Positions 11,880 through 23,028 of a DNA stretch of 64,000 bases are shown here, one piece after another. The notes beneath the pieces were generated by a model. That model saw only the letters and a list, made by a program, of their open reading frames with translations, ran no database searches and had not been told where the DNA came from. The position numbers and the translations under genes were made by a program. This DNA is from Anastatus disparis (lineage: Eukaryota > Arthropoda > Insecta > Hymenoptera > Eupelmidae). The first letter of the stretch is position 1; each line of letters opens with the position of its first letter. The DNA is taken from contig JAFFSR010000220.1 in NCBI GenBank assembly GCA_017163975.1, positions 11,736,001 through 11,800,000 on the forward strand. Direction: 5' to 3'.

Positions 11880-14812
11880 TTATTGGCTAAAGACAGCACT
11901 GGAGGTAATAACTTGGTCAGTTCATAGGTGTATGGCAAGTACGGCAAACGCGTAATAGAGAGATGACCAAATTTCTTCTAGATCTATATATTATTTTTCT
12001 CATTAACTGAATCCTAAATGTGATATTTTATTTCTAAAAAGTTATAAATTTTATGAAACTCAACTGACAATATATGCTAAAGCTGAAAAACATGATACTA
12101 TAATTAATTATTTAAATGATTAAATCGTATTTTTATTTAATTTTAATCACTAACATAAGTTCTTGCATAGTATTGTGAATATTTGAAAATCTAACTTTTG
12201 CATGAAATTATATAATCTAGTCCTCTTTATTAACATTTTATTGTTACAAGTTTTTTTGTATTTTTTACCATTCTATAAAATTAAAGGAATAATTTATTTA
12301 TTCGTTTTAATTTTATAATACAATAACTTAGATATTTTTGAGTTCAAAACTTTTATATGTGATTTTGTTTATGATATAAGTGATGAAACGTGTTTTTTTT
12401 AAATACAAAATATTTTTATTTACTTAAGTACTTAATTTAGTGATTAACAACTAAAATACAAATTATTATACTTACAAAAATACATATTGGGCCTCATTCT
12501 TTCCTTCAATTTCTTTCAAAAACAAAAAATTGATAACCTTTGCCAAACAAATAAATTATAAAAGTAAATCCGACTATCCTTTCTTCACTGCCATAGTGAA
12601 GGTTCATCTTCTACTTTTTCTCATCTCTATTTTTTACCTCCACTTTATTTTTTTTAACTAAAATAATATCATCCTCTCTGTTATTTCTTGAATTTTCTTC
12701 CTTTTTTTTCTATATAAAATGAGAAAAAAAAAGATTCTTGCAGAATTTTTTTGCTTAATGGCTACAAAGCAAGTTTCTTTACAATCTTTAATTCCAATAT
12801 ATATTCTCTGCATCTTGATATAATTATTATATTTTCACCTTTGTTTCTTAAGCATAATAAATAAAATAATAGCAAGAAAACTTATTATTACATTTAGATT
12901 CACTTCACATTAAGTTTTTGTTTATGATTACTTAAAAAATCTTAAAAAATTTAAATATATCAAACATTTTTCAAACATATGCAAATAATTGCAAAAGTGA
13001 AACATCATTTTCATTTTTGGCATTGTTACCGTATAATATATTTAAATTCTATATTTATTTAATATTTTTATATCTAGATAGTTAGAAGGTACAAAAATAA
13101 TTTAAATGAAACAAAACAATATTTGACAGTAAAATAAAATAATTTATTTCTACTTTATCTATACGCATACTTAGGGCTACAAGTAAATAAAATTTATTAC
13201 TAACTTTTGAAGTATAGAATAAGAAGATTTTGTATAATCTATGGTATAATTAATTCACATAAATTTTATCAAGCAAAATTACTTAAACAATTAGCATTTT
13301 CAAGCTTAACTGGTTTTTCATTCGTACATTGATCACCTTAGATGAATTGAGTTCATTACATTGTCATGTTAACATTAAGGCACAAAAAAACAATGTGTAA
13401 AAAGATTTTTTTTCATTTTTTATATTTAATACAAAAATTTTAACAATTATTATACCAGTTTTAATTTGAATTGCTAATTGTCAAAATATTTCATATAACT
13501 AATTATTTTTAACTATTTTTAAAAAGCAATTTCTATATTTTAGAAAGAAATTTTTCCATAATCTTATACTTCAATGAATTTATTTTCTTATATATACATT
13601 GACTGTTAAAGTTAAAAAATTTTTTTACATTTAATGTTGATTTTATTTTAATTTGTCACAATGCATAGTGAATTAATAGTGTTGAGCATAAAAAAATATT
13701 TTTTATTAATTCTATGTTTGAACAAATAGTGAGATCAATAAATAAAGTTATATACGAACAAAAATTTTGAATTCCTTTAGTGCTCGAAAGTTAGTGATGC
13801 AAATACTTCATGACAAAATGTATGTCTTGAACATTAAAAAACTTATGTTATTTTTATCTTAAAGTACTAGTAATATTTACTGACAATCTTTACACTTCGT
13901 TACTTTAATTACAAAAATGATAAAAATAATTTCTTTGCTTCAAGATTTGTACATTAATATCATTTTATTAAGTGCAACTTTTTTTTTGTTTAATCCTCAA
14001 GAGAATTAATTCATTGAAAATACTAATTTCAAATAAAAAAAAGTTAGAAAATACATATAAATTTTTTATGTACATAATATTTTTCAAAATAATTATTCCT
14101 GCAGAAATGTAATCGTTTATAGATAAATAACGAAAAATTTCAAACGCAGTTTTGATAATAATTAATATAAAATAATTATAAAATCTTGAATATTTTATAT
14201 ATTCACACAATGAAAATTTTTATATTGATTTTCATCATCGTTTTACGGTTTTTAAATCACACATTCGTTTCAATTTGGTTACATATTAATAAATGATAAT
14301 TTCATAAAATTAACTACTAAAATTTTTTGCATTCAACATAGAATATTTATACAAATAATTTACAGATATTTGACAAGAATAATACAGTAAGTATTGAAGT
14401 GATACGATACACAAAAATAATTTATTCTTTTTTAAATTCATGTTGTCTAAGATAAAAATATTTGTATTGCTTGAGAGTATGAGGATTATAATTCGCAAAT
14501 ATATTGAAATAGAAAAAAATTAGTAGAATTTTATGAAAAAATAGATATTGCCTAAGTTTACTTTTCAAATTTTAGAAAACAAAAATTATATTGTATTCTA
14601 ATAGATTGCAGTCGATTTTTTTCACATGCAAAAACTTAACTATAGTTTCTGAAAACTTCTTTTGTGTTTTGTAGTAAAATTTTTGTCACTGATTTTATAA
14701 TTTGATCAACCTCAAAAGAATAAATATTCATTTTAAGTAAAGGTAACATTAGTGATGATTCTTTCACTTAAATACTTCTTTCAAGAGCAATATTAGCTCT
14801 GCAAATTTATTT

Positions 14813-15113
14813 TCACGTTAGATTAATGGACTGGTCGTTTATTTTATCATTCATCGAAGATTCAGAAAGTTCACGTAATATCTCACTTGTCTGTTTAGCA
14901 TTCCAATGTTTTTCTTTAAGATGTTCGCCATAAGCCACTCTTGATACAAGAATTTCATGACATACTCGACACCTGAATTTCTTTTTATCAGATTTCGGTT
15001 CTGGTTTCAAATGTACTTGCATATGTTCTGTTCTTTCTTCTTGTGTATTAAATGTATTCTCACAAATTAAGCATAAATAATGCTGTACTCCCAAATGTGT
15101 GAATACATGTTCC
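14813..15113 (-). CDS. Zinc-finger gene, exon 6 (fingers 7-9 and C-terminus)
   Basis: Acceptor after a T-run (TTTTTTTTAG|GGAACATG). Completes finger 7 (EHVFTH), encodes fingers starting CLIC (559) and CRVC (593), and a polar 30-residue tail ending INLT, then TGA. An AATAAA (14806-14811) starts two bases after the stop. It could act in polyadenylation, although a site this close to the stop would be unusual. Confidence 0.94.
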
Positions 15114-18100
15114 CTAAAAAAAATTATTCATTGCATTGGATTGATTTACAAGAAGAGTTTATATTTTTTTTCACACAAAATTGTTATTATTTTAAATTTT
15201 AAGGTCTTAACATCATACATTATATAATAATCATATAAAATTTTCAATAAAATTGAATGAGGGTTGAGTTCAGAATCTTTCATCCAAAAAAATGTCTACA
15301 AAGCCCAACTTGTTTAAAAGTTGTGAAAGAATGAAAATGATACAGAAATTTGGGATATGATACACATCAAAAATCATTTTTAACCTTGACTTTATTTGTT
15401 TTAATTTTAATTTTTTCATAATTATAGAACAGAATAAGTTTTTTTAGACAAATTTTCCTTTATGAAAAGTTTGGTTGCAACTTTTATATAATTCCGGTAA
15501 ATTTTTTTTTATTCATTCAAAAAATAGAAAGTGTTAAAGTCATTGCAAATTTTTGTTTTAAACTTTAAAATTTAAGTAAAATAGTTGATAATTTTAAAAG
15601 AAATTAAGTGTAAGACTAATTGAAAGTGACTTTTTTTATTAATTTTTTTAAAAATAAATGTTTTAAAGTTAGAAGGAAATTCGAGATCTAGACCTCTTAC
15701 ATTTTTTATGTCAGTAATAAGTAGAATATTAGAATTATTCTTTTAATATTATGTATTTTTTTCACGCACCCATACTTATACACATGTACATGCATACGCA
15801 CATGTGTACACCCACATTAAATATATTCAAATTTTTTTATGTAGCTTAATAAAAACTTCATAAATTTTGGTTTCAATTATTTAGTAAATTATAAAGTTTT
15901 ATATGAAATCAAGTCATACCTAAGTGCATTCTTTGTAGAGAAATTACGTTCGCAGTAAGGACAAGGATAAGTTTTATGACTTTCAAGATGTTCATCCATT
16001 TCGTCTTTTGGAATTATTTCATTGCATGTTAAACATTTGGACTTACTACTCTCTTGAATTCTAGTGTGCTCATTATCTATATGCTTTTGAAGTGCGTCTT
16101 TTTTAGAGAATTTCTCTGAACATAATGTACAAATTAACTGTTTGGCAGTTACATGTTGATTCAAATGCGTCAAAAGAGTTTGGAACCGCTGGAATCTTTT
16201 AGAGCATGTCTGACATTTTATTTCTTCTAAATCCACATGGGTACGCAAATGAGTCCTAAACATATATAAATCATATTAACATAAAGAGCTCATTATTAAA
16301 TTATTAAAATTTTATACATGATTTGATTCATTTTAATTGTAATTAAAACAATTTTAATTTCAAAATATTTAACATTAATTACCTTAAAGATTTTTCAGTA
16401 TAAAAATTGCCAGAGCAAAGTATACAAACAAATGAGTGAACATCTTTATGAATATTTAGATGATCGACAAGACTTTCATTAGAGAAGAATTTGTCATGAC
16501 AAATTGGACAAAAGAAATAGTCTTGGTTGCAATTAAGATGAGTCTTAATTTTATGTTTTAAAACATCCAAATAAGATTCAAATGATTCTGAGCAGATTGC
16601 ACAGATTTCTGGGATGTTTAAGACTACATGCTTCATTAAACTTTCTATCTGTGTTTCTTCTTTTTTGTTTTCATTTACAACTTTAGAGGATTCAAAATCA
16701 TTTTCTTCAAGTGATAAATCGTAATTCTGAACGACTTTTTTCGTACTATTTTCATGAAAATTGATTTGAATAATATTATTTTCAGCAACTTTCATAGGTG
16801 ATGTATTAGTATTTGTATTATCTTGATTTTCTGATACTTCAATCATTTGCATATTTTCATCACCATACTCATCTTTAAACATAACTTTTTTTGGTACCTT
16901 TGATAACTGACTGTAACTATTATAGCTTTCTAGTTTTCTTTTGAAACCAGGTTTGATGAACTCTGATACATCTTGTAATCCTTCACGTTTCATACTTTTG
17001 TAAAAATTAATCTTTTCTGTTGTTGAAGTTGTTTGAGGCAAACTTAATGGATTACGCAAAAATCTATTGGACGAACATCTACTATCAGTGTCAGAAATGA
17101 GACTAACAATTTCCTGAAAATTTTTTTAATTATTTAATTAAATTATTCGTATAAAATAATTTTGATAATTTAATACATACTTCCTGAATTTCTGATGTAG
17201 AACACTTGTCAGATAAATTTGTATTGAAATTTTTATAAAGATTATCTTTTGTTTCAGATGGCAAAATTTCTACTGATTTAACTTTTACTCCGGATCGTTT
17301 ATTACGCTTTTTTTTGGCATTACGGCTTCGTCTACGAGCATTTTCTACTTCTCGCCTAGCTTCTTCAGATACATATTCTATATCGTAATCTTCTTCACTA
17401 GATGACATAGTTGAGTGATCTTCTGTTAAAAAATAAATTTCATCAATTAATTAAATGTTAATGAGCATTATTAAAATCATCATTATTTCCTAAACTAAAA
17501 ATTATAGGTTATGCATGTTTTGCTTATGTAACGTAGCTTTCAAAGTATTAAAATTTTTTTCATAGAAATACACTTTTGACAATGATACTATCGGAAATAT
17601 TTTCACACAATACTAAACTACACAAATAATTATAACATTTACCTAAAATATATTTATCATAGCTTTTATCATTGTACTCAGATGTTATAAGCTCTTGTGA
17701 AGTTCCACCATTATTCGTTTCACCAGTTAATGTCTTTTTTAATTTTATTTCTGCCATTTCACATTGGTCTTTGAAACAATATAGTGAATCTACAAGAAAT
17801 ATACACTTTTTGCATATCATTTTTGGAAGCTGATCATCTATTTGAACCTGAAATGGATAAAAGAATTGTATTATAAAAATAAAATTTACACATGGTCTAA
17901 ATACTTATATATAGTAATATATAAAAAAATATATACAAATAACAAACAAATTAGAAGTATTTTGTTTTCCAAAATAACTGATGCTTTAAATTTGATTTTG
18001 ATAAATACCAAATGTATCATTAATTAAATTTTGATAATTAATTTAGAATATTAATAATTAAATTTTTAACAATAATAGCAAGTATTAAGTTATTATACGT

Positions 18101-18445
18101 AACAATATTAATTTAACGTAATAATTAGATTTTAACCTTAAATTTGGTAATGTTTTATTAAGTGATTACGAATTGCGTAGGTTTCAAAAAACATAAAAGC
18201 TTAAATTTATAGAAAAATTAAATCCATAACCATGTAAATAACATAAACTACTTTCAACTATAAAATTTTAGAAAAAAGAAACGATGTTTCAAATTCAATA
18301 AAATAATAAAACATTGTTTTCTAACCTCGATCCTGATGGTCTGAAACAATTTGTCAGGCAAATTGTTCACGTAATAATCATTGGAAAAAATCGATACTAA
18401 TTCACCACTTGTAGCCAAACACGTTCTGCACGTTTGCTCCAACAT
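14813..18445 (-). CDS. ZAD-domain C2H2 zinc-finger protein (9 fingers), six exons
   Basis: Probable nuclear DNA-binding transcription regulator of the arthropod ZAD-ZNF family. Joining six exons (18445-18326, 17847-17643, 17422-17181, 17113-16383, 16255-15920, 15113-14813) gives 644 codons plus TGA, with GT-AG borders and matching phases throughout. The N-terminal ZAD uses C6, C9, C52 and C55 as zinc ligands; this domain commonly mediates dimerisation. An acidic Ser/Glu stretch near 114-130 precedes a basic cluster at 138-151 (RRRSRNAKKKRNKR), a likely nuclear signal. A long linker rich in Ser, Asn, Glu and Lys runs to about 355. Nine C2H2 fingers follow at about 360-381, 391-411, 419-439, 447-467, 475-496, 507-526 (degenerate, short), 531-551, 559-579 and 593-614. 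The start is the only ATG ahead of the ZAD. The DNA target and one-to-one orthologue are not recognisable. Confidence 0.95.
15920..16255 (-). CDS. Zinc-finger gene, exon 5 (end of finger 3 to start of finger 7)
   Basis: Exactly 336 nt (112 codons), phase 2 at both ends. It completes finger 3 (THLRTH), holds finger 4 (CQTC), finger 5 (CTLC) and the atypical finger 6 (CLTCNEIIPKDEMDEHLESH), and ends inside finger 7 after the conserved Leu (CPYC...NALR). Both flanking introns cut the Arg codon at the same finger position, so skipping this exon would leave a complete hybrid finger. Confidence 0.94.
16383..17113 (-). CDS. Zinc-finger gene, exon 4 (linker, fingers 1-3)
   Basis: Acceptor TTTCAG|GAAATT, donor TTAAG|GTAATT, phase 2. 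Encodes residues 190-433: a low-complexity linker with Asn/Thr runs, then fingers starting CAIC (360), CPIC (391) and the first half of finger 3 (CILC at 419). The intron splits an Arg codon right after the conserved Leu of finger 3. Confidence 0.94.
17181..17422 (-). CDS. Zinc-finger gene, exon 3 (acidic and basic linker)
   Basis: Acceptor TTAACAG|AA, donor GAA|GTATGT. Encodes residues 109-189: an acidic patch (SSSEEDYDIEYVSEE) and then a Lys/Arg-rich stretch at 138-151 that looks like a nuclear localisation signal. The following intron is very short (67 bp, 17114-17180). Confidence 0.88.
17643..17847 (-). CDS. Zinc-finger gene, exon 2 (second half of ZAD)
   Basis: Acceptor TTTCAG|GTTCAA. 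Encodes residues 41-108 and the first base of codon 109. It contains the second ZAD Cys pair (MICKKC) followed by the helix that closes the domain (LVDSLYCFKDQCEMAEIKL). It ends at TTTTAG|GTAAAT, phase 1. Confidence 0.93.
18326..18445 (-). CDS. Zinc-finger gene, exon 1 (first half of ZAD)
   Basis: Encodes residues 1-40, beginning MLEQTCRTCLATSGEL, with the first Cys pair of the ZAD. It ends at GAG|GTTAGA, phase 0. Reading through the donor would give an unrelated hydrophobic tail and a stop, so splicing here is required to complete the ZAD. Confidence 0.93.
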
Positions 18446-18718
18446 TTTGCTGATAATTTAACTTCACTTTGCAATTTTAAATTCGATAATAAACGCACAA
18501 ATAATTATGATAAAATTATATCATTGAAAGCATCAGCACACAAGTATATTGCGAGCATAGCCAGTGTCAACCGCCTCCATTACATTGCCTTTATTGTAAA
18601 ACGTTTGGATTCGGTATACAAACTTTATGAACCGCGTTTTACTCTGATTCTGCGCATGATCACTGACATTGTTTGGACTGAGAGTAGTGCTCCCAGCGGA
18701 TTTTCGAGAAAGCTTTAG
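18446..18718. promoter_or_regulatory. Likely promoter/5' region of the zinc-finger gene, possibly bidirectional
   Basis: This stretch is clearly less AT-rich than its surroundings and contains CpGs and TGCGCATG (18651-18658), which matches an NRF1-type half site. It lies directly upstream of the zinc-finger ATG. On the plus strand it ends in a strong 5' splice site (TTTAG|GTAAGT, GT at 18719-18720), which suggests a divergent transcript with a non-coding first exon. No TATA box or start site can be fixed from sequence alone. Confidence 0.45.
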
Positions 18719-19045
18719 GTAAGTTTTTAAAAGTAAGTTAAGTAAGTAAGCAGCGTTGGTGAAAAGTAAGTAAGTCCTATCGTTTGAAAGTCCTAAAACA
18801 TTTGAAATTTTACTGAACGAAAATAAAACTGTCATGGATAAATTTTACTTTTATTTTTGTCAAGAGCGTCTCTGTTTATTATTTTTTTATATTTCTTAAT
18901 CTTATATTCCCGTAGAAAATAATTCCCTTTTTCCGAAGATATACTTTCACAATTTTGGATAAAACTTTTATGCATCGTAATATTTACTTTCTTTTGTTTA
19001 TCTGTTGCAATTTATAAAAGTGTAATATTTTTGGATTATTTCTAG

Positions 19046-19092
19046 TTGGAAATAAATTTTTGTGGGACTATGTCGACTTCTTCCGAAAATCA
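19046..19092 (+). CDS. Possible ATG-bearing mini-exon of a divergent gene
   Basis: An acceptor (TTATTTCTAG) and a perfect donor (CA|GTAAGT) flank 47 bases containing an ATG at 19070 that reads MSTSSEN before the splice. With the donor at 18719 this would be exon 2 of a plus-strand gene sharing a promoter with the zinc-finger gene. No continuation with a matching phase was found: the next open block (from 19516) would need phase 0, but this exon ends in phase 2. It may be a real but incompletely resolved gene, a broken gene, or a chance arrangement. Confidence 0.3.
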
Positions 19093-19227
19093 GTAAGTAA
19101 TTAAAATTTATGATTTACAATATATATATTAAAATAGGATTAAATTTGTGTATTTGAAATCGCTCCTCCTTTAAATGAGTGTCTACAACAGGTTCAGACT
19201 CCAATTTATAAACGTTACTTGAGTATC

Positions 19228-19370
19228 TCTTTGTTTCTAAGCTGCATTTTACAAATAAACATGTTTTCTGGTATCTTTACAGTATACGCCAACCTTTAAT
19301 GCATAGGCATGGAATATACGAATACTAGAAAACATGTCTATTGGAAAAAAGCAACTTAGAAATCAAAAGA
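19228..19370. mobile_element. Short foldback element
   Basis: The left arm (near 19230-19274, with TTTCTAAGCTGC and ACATGTTTTCTGGTAT) is matched inverted by the right arm (19322-19369, with ATACTAGAAAACATGT and GCAACTTAGAAATC). Loop of about 45 bases. Probably a MITE remnant. No target duplication was identified. Confidence 0.65.
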
Positions 19371-19515
19371 TTTTAAGATTTGAAGGGTGTGTCCAGAATG
19401 CATCGTAATACCACAGAATTCTCTGGCCGCTTGCATTCTGGGCGGCATTACCAACTGTTTTATTAAATAGTCTACGATTTTATTGAATCGTTTAATTTTT
19501 TTTTAAAAATGTAGT

Positions 19516-19734
19516 TGGTATTTTCGCACACGATTGCTCAAGACCAAAATAATCTGCGGTATTTCAATTTAATTTTGAAAAACTTGAAAAAATCTATAAT
19601 TGTGCTGCAGAATATTGCAATGATATCTCGCATTTTTATTGAAGCAGTTGGTAGTAAGAATACTTCTTGCGACTATTGGAACACTATAGATAAACAAATC
19701 GTATTTTTGTTAATTATTAGTTTTTAATTCATTT
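19516..19734 (+). CDS. Possible exon of unknown small protein, or remnant
   Basis: Following ATGTAG (a potential acceptor), this frame is open for about 72 codons to TAA. Its start reads as a plausible amphipathic helix: VFSHTIAQDQNNLRYF, then LKNLKKSIIVLQNIAMISR. A donor-like GGTA|GTAAGA lies after IEAVG. I do not recognise the family. A foldback element (19228-19370) sits between it and the ATG mini-exon, and phases do not match, so a decayed gene is as likely as a working one. Function unknown. Confidence 0.22.
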
Positions 19735-19747
19735 GAAATTTCCCATA

Positions 19748-19837
19748 TTCCTGGTAGAAATTTACTCTAGATCTGTCTAGTTTTGTATGTTAAATAATCG
19801 AGGCCTCGATAAAACTAGACAAATTTTCTACCAGGGA
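19748..19837. mobile_element. 90-bp MITE with CCTGGTAGAAA termini
   Basis: Termini TTCCTGGTAGAAATTT and AAATTTTCTACCAGGGA are inverted copies. Inner blocks GTCTAGTTTT and AAAACTAGAC also pair. TA lies directly outside both ends, consistent with a TA target duplication of the Tc1/mariner type. The element at 23029-23188 shares the termini. Confidence 0.75.
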
Positions 19838-20333
19838 TATTATGAATTCTTAAATTTGCTTACGAAAAAATTTCTTTATATAAATTCAATAAATAAATCT
19901 GCAATTTGTATAGATAAAAAAAAAATGTGGCAGTCGTGGGACTGGCCGACAGAAGTGATAACTTTAATTATTGTAGGTTGAAATTATTGTGCATAAAATT
20001 TTTTTTTAAATGTACTGTTACTTAAATGTTATTATTATAAATATAGTGATCTTGAAAAATATTAAGACTCAAAGAAGATTTCTGTTAATAGTTATTTAAT
20101 TATATTTTTAAAAAACAAATTGAAATCAATATTAAATATAAATTTGTAGTTATTTACAAAACATCATTTGATTAAAATAATTAACATTCATAAATATTAA
20201 CACTTGGTTCATCTACATTCTCACTATCATCATTAGATTCTATAAGAGTAACAATTGATTTATGGTAGCAATAATAAGAAATACAATTTTTACATTGTAT
20301 ATTATCCAAGAATCTTGCAAAAATTGCAGTGGG

Positions 20334-20573
20334 CTCTAACGAAAAGTAGGGCATTTGAAAAGCGGCCGCGAAAACTAGCACATTTGGCTATTTAGTCATC
20401 GCAAGGTATCGCTAACATGTATTATTGTTCAAGGGACAGTGTTGAAATGTGCTACTTTTCGTGGGACAATTGGAATTACTCTTAGCAGCAAAGGGTGCGA
20501 ATTGTGCTACTCTTCGCCGCAAAAGTGAATCGTGCTAGTTTTCGACTGAGAATTGAAATGTGTTTCGTTAGAG
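20334..20573. repeat. Cluster of TGTGCTAsTTTTCG motifs between inverted CTCTAACGAAA ends
   Basis: CTCTAACGAAA at the left is matched by TTTCGTTAGAG at the right. Between them the motif TGTGCTA(C/G)TTTTCG or close variants occur directly near 20448, 20501 and 20531, and inverted near 20341 and 20360. This ~240-bp unit lies directly before a long TA run. It looks like a small non-autonomous transposon with subterminal repeats. No coding sequence. Confidence 0.6.
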
Positions 20574-20577
20574 GCGA

Positions 20578-20579
<2 letters not shown>

Positions 20580-20623
<44 letters not shown>

Positions 20624-20645
20624 TTTGAAAAAATGATTCTGATCT

Positions 20646-20701
<56 letters not shown>
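20580..20701. repeat. Two long (TA)n microsatellites
   Basis: TA runs at 20580-20622 and 20650-20701 are separated by a 27-base unique spacer. The open frame across them (alternating Tyr and Ile) is a repeat artefact. Confidence 0.97.
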
Positions 20702-20703
<2 letters not shown>

Positions 20704-21160
20704 TTCTCTTACCGATATTCTTTGACACCACAGGGTGAATACAATAGATGCACTGTACTCACTGAGTCTATTTGAATGACTTTTTTTTTTCAACTTGAGT
20801 AAATATTTTCAACTAATTTATTTGCAATAATCGAAATTTCATAATCAGCAATTTTTATTCCAATGTAAGAGCTTATCTACGAAGTTTAACAAATTTGAAT
20901 GAAAGAAATCGGACGATTTTTCATGAAATGAAATACATAATTATTTGACATAATTCATGTAAAAATTGACCGATTTTTGCAAATGAAAATTCGCGGTAAG
21001 AAATGCAAATATTTAATGACAAGTCTTTTATTTTATATTGCAAATTATTTGAAAATTTTGGTTAACTATGATTGAAAAAGGTTCGACATAAAAACTCTAA
21101 AAGTTCTCGGGTGTCATTTTTGTATACTTCAGGCGTGCCTACGAGTTAAATATGTGCCTA

Positions 21161-21199
21161 CTCTCTCTCTCTCTCTCTCTCTCTCTCACGCACACACAC

Positions 21200-21241
<42 letters not shown>
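21161..21241. repeat. Compound (CT)n-(CA)n-(TA)n microsatellite
   Basis: CT run at 21161-21187, a short CA run near 21190-21199 and a TA run from 21203 to 21241, directly consecutive. Confidence 0.96.
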
Positions 21242-21242
<1 letters not shown>

Positions 21243-21320
21243 CGAAATAGACATGCATTTTCTATATGTATTTTTTTCTTAACCACACTAATATTCAAGC
21301 CTTAGTTTTTTTGTTTACAT

Positions 21321-21386
21321 ATTTAAGTTTTACGAGCTTAAAATTTAAGTTTTACGAGCTGAAAATTTAAGTTTTACAAGCTTCTT
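21321..21386. repeat. Three tandem copies of a 22-bp unit
   Basis: The unit ATTTAAGTTTTACGAGCT plus four bases starts at 21321, 21343 and 21365. The third copy has one change (ACAAGCT) and a diverged end. Confidence 0.9.
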
Positions 21387-21566
21387 ATCTTAAATTTTTG
21401 GCTGAATTCCTAAGCAACTCACCGTCCCATAAGAAGTTATCACTTCAATAAGAATTAGTTCATTGAATTTTTTTAACAACTTATAATTAATGGCAATTTT
21501 CAAACGCATATATGCAGATTAGTATACTAATCTGCGGTATTAGAATCATTAATAAAAGGTTATTAA

Positions 21567-21770
21567 GAGTTCGTCAGTGGCTCACTCGGTAGAGTGATGG
21601 AATTGTAATTCTCGAGGTTCCGAGTTCGAATCCCGCTCTCGGCCGATTTATACAAGCACCTCTGTGCGTTTCAGACGCTTTGCTAATAAACACTCTGGAG
21701 TCCTCCGTCGCTAATTATAGCATCGAAATGATAACAAAAATATAGCGACGTTAAATAAAATAACTAAAAA
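21567..21770 (+). mobile_element. tRNA-derived SINE, copy 5
   Basis: A-box TGGCTCACTCGGTAGAG and B-box GAGTTCGAATCCC are intact, and the tail reads AGCGACGTTAAATAAAATAA. The internal partner of the 5' arm is diverged here (CACTCTGGAGTCCTCC), so the stem is weaker than in other copies. Confidence 0.87.
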
Positions 21771-23028
21771 TAATTATAACTTTGAAAAATATTTGTATAT
21801 TTTCTCTGCATTAAATTTTTTCATTTTTTTAAGTGTATATAAACCGTAGAAAATATGATAAACTGTAGCGAGATCTAGTTTGTTTCTTGATAATTAATCG
21901 GAATGGACAATCCCTTGAATGCTTTATATTAATGGCTTTATATTGCTTAGCGCTACCTACAGCATTATTATATTTTTTGTAATTATTTTTGTGAATATCA
22001 ATAGGTTGAATAAATAAGTAAAATTAGATAAGTTTTACATCTATTTGCAGCACGATCGCATAATCATATAGGATAAAAAGAAAGGCAAAAGACTAAAAAA
22101 TTGTACAGTTTTCAAAATAAAAAATTAAATCATTGAAAATAAAAAATTATGATTTCTATGCTAATATAAGACATCACTAATTATGAATCATAAAAAAACG
22201 AGAAATATTAATGTATTTTTAGAATAATTATCTTGAATAATATAAATATTTAAAAATTAATGCGTTGTAGCTATTACACTTAAAAATGACAGAAATTGAT
22301 AAGACACGTTAATAAATATTATTAAAAATATTTAGAATCTTTTACAGCGTTAAAAATCTGAAAAAAGTTGGCTAATTAAATACGTAAGAATGATTTAAAA
22401 ATTAAACAAGACACTGAGGTAAAGACTCCAAAACGCGATCACTCTTCGAGAAAATGAGGTTAAATTAAATGAAAATAATAGAAGAAAAAATTATAAAAAT
22501 TTAAGTCTTTTTTAATTATTATAAAAAAGGTTTTAAAATGAACACTAAAAAAATTCTTTATATTCACAAATTAAATGTGAAAAGATTTTTAAAAACCATT
22601 TTTTCAGATACTAAAAGTTGATTACTAAAATCTGCGTTGATTTATTCACATTTAAAATTGTATTTAATATTAATGTATTGGATACTGATCGCGTTTTGGG
22701 GTCTTTACCTTACTTACGTTATTTAAAATGTAATTTCAAAATTTTTTAAAAAATGAATAAAATACTCCTCAATTATTTTTATAAATTTTATTTTATTGAT
22801 ATTCTTAATTAATTGGCTTAAACAAGTTGAAGGTGTTTTTAGATTTAAACATATGAAATTTATAGTACAATTTCTTTCAGAACAATAAACATTGATTATA
22901 CAATGAAATATCTTATCCTAAACATCTCTGGAATAAATTTAAAAGTATTAGTTCATTACTTAATGAGTACATTAATACTTATCCAATAAAATAATAAAAT
23001 GCTTTGGAGACATTATAGCGCTTGCCTA

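Larger units (their letters stand above)
1..14812. other. AT-rich intergenic region, gene-poor
   Basis: I see no convincing coding exon in this stretch. Open frames are short, low in complexity and lack recognisable domains. What it does hold is listed separately: four SINE copies (near 1.5, 6.5, 8.8 and 10.8 kb), a TA microsatellite near 2.1 kb, a foldback element near 9.1-9.4 kb and one copy of an 0.8 kb repeat at 11.1-11.9 kb. The stretch from about 12.0 to 14.8 kb, downstream of the zinc-finger gene, is almost pure AT-rich sequence in which nothing else stands out. Confidence 0.6.

Noticed and set aside
18533..18835. Open frames on both strands upstream of the zinc-finger ATG
   Set aside because: They lie in the probable promoter, overlap each other antisense and carry no recognisable domain.
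20507..20731. Open frame of alternating Tyr-Ile on the minus strand
   Set aside because: It is the translation of two TA microsatellites and has no other coding signal.
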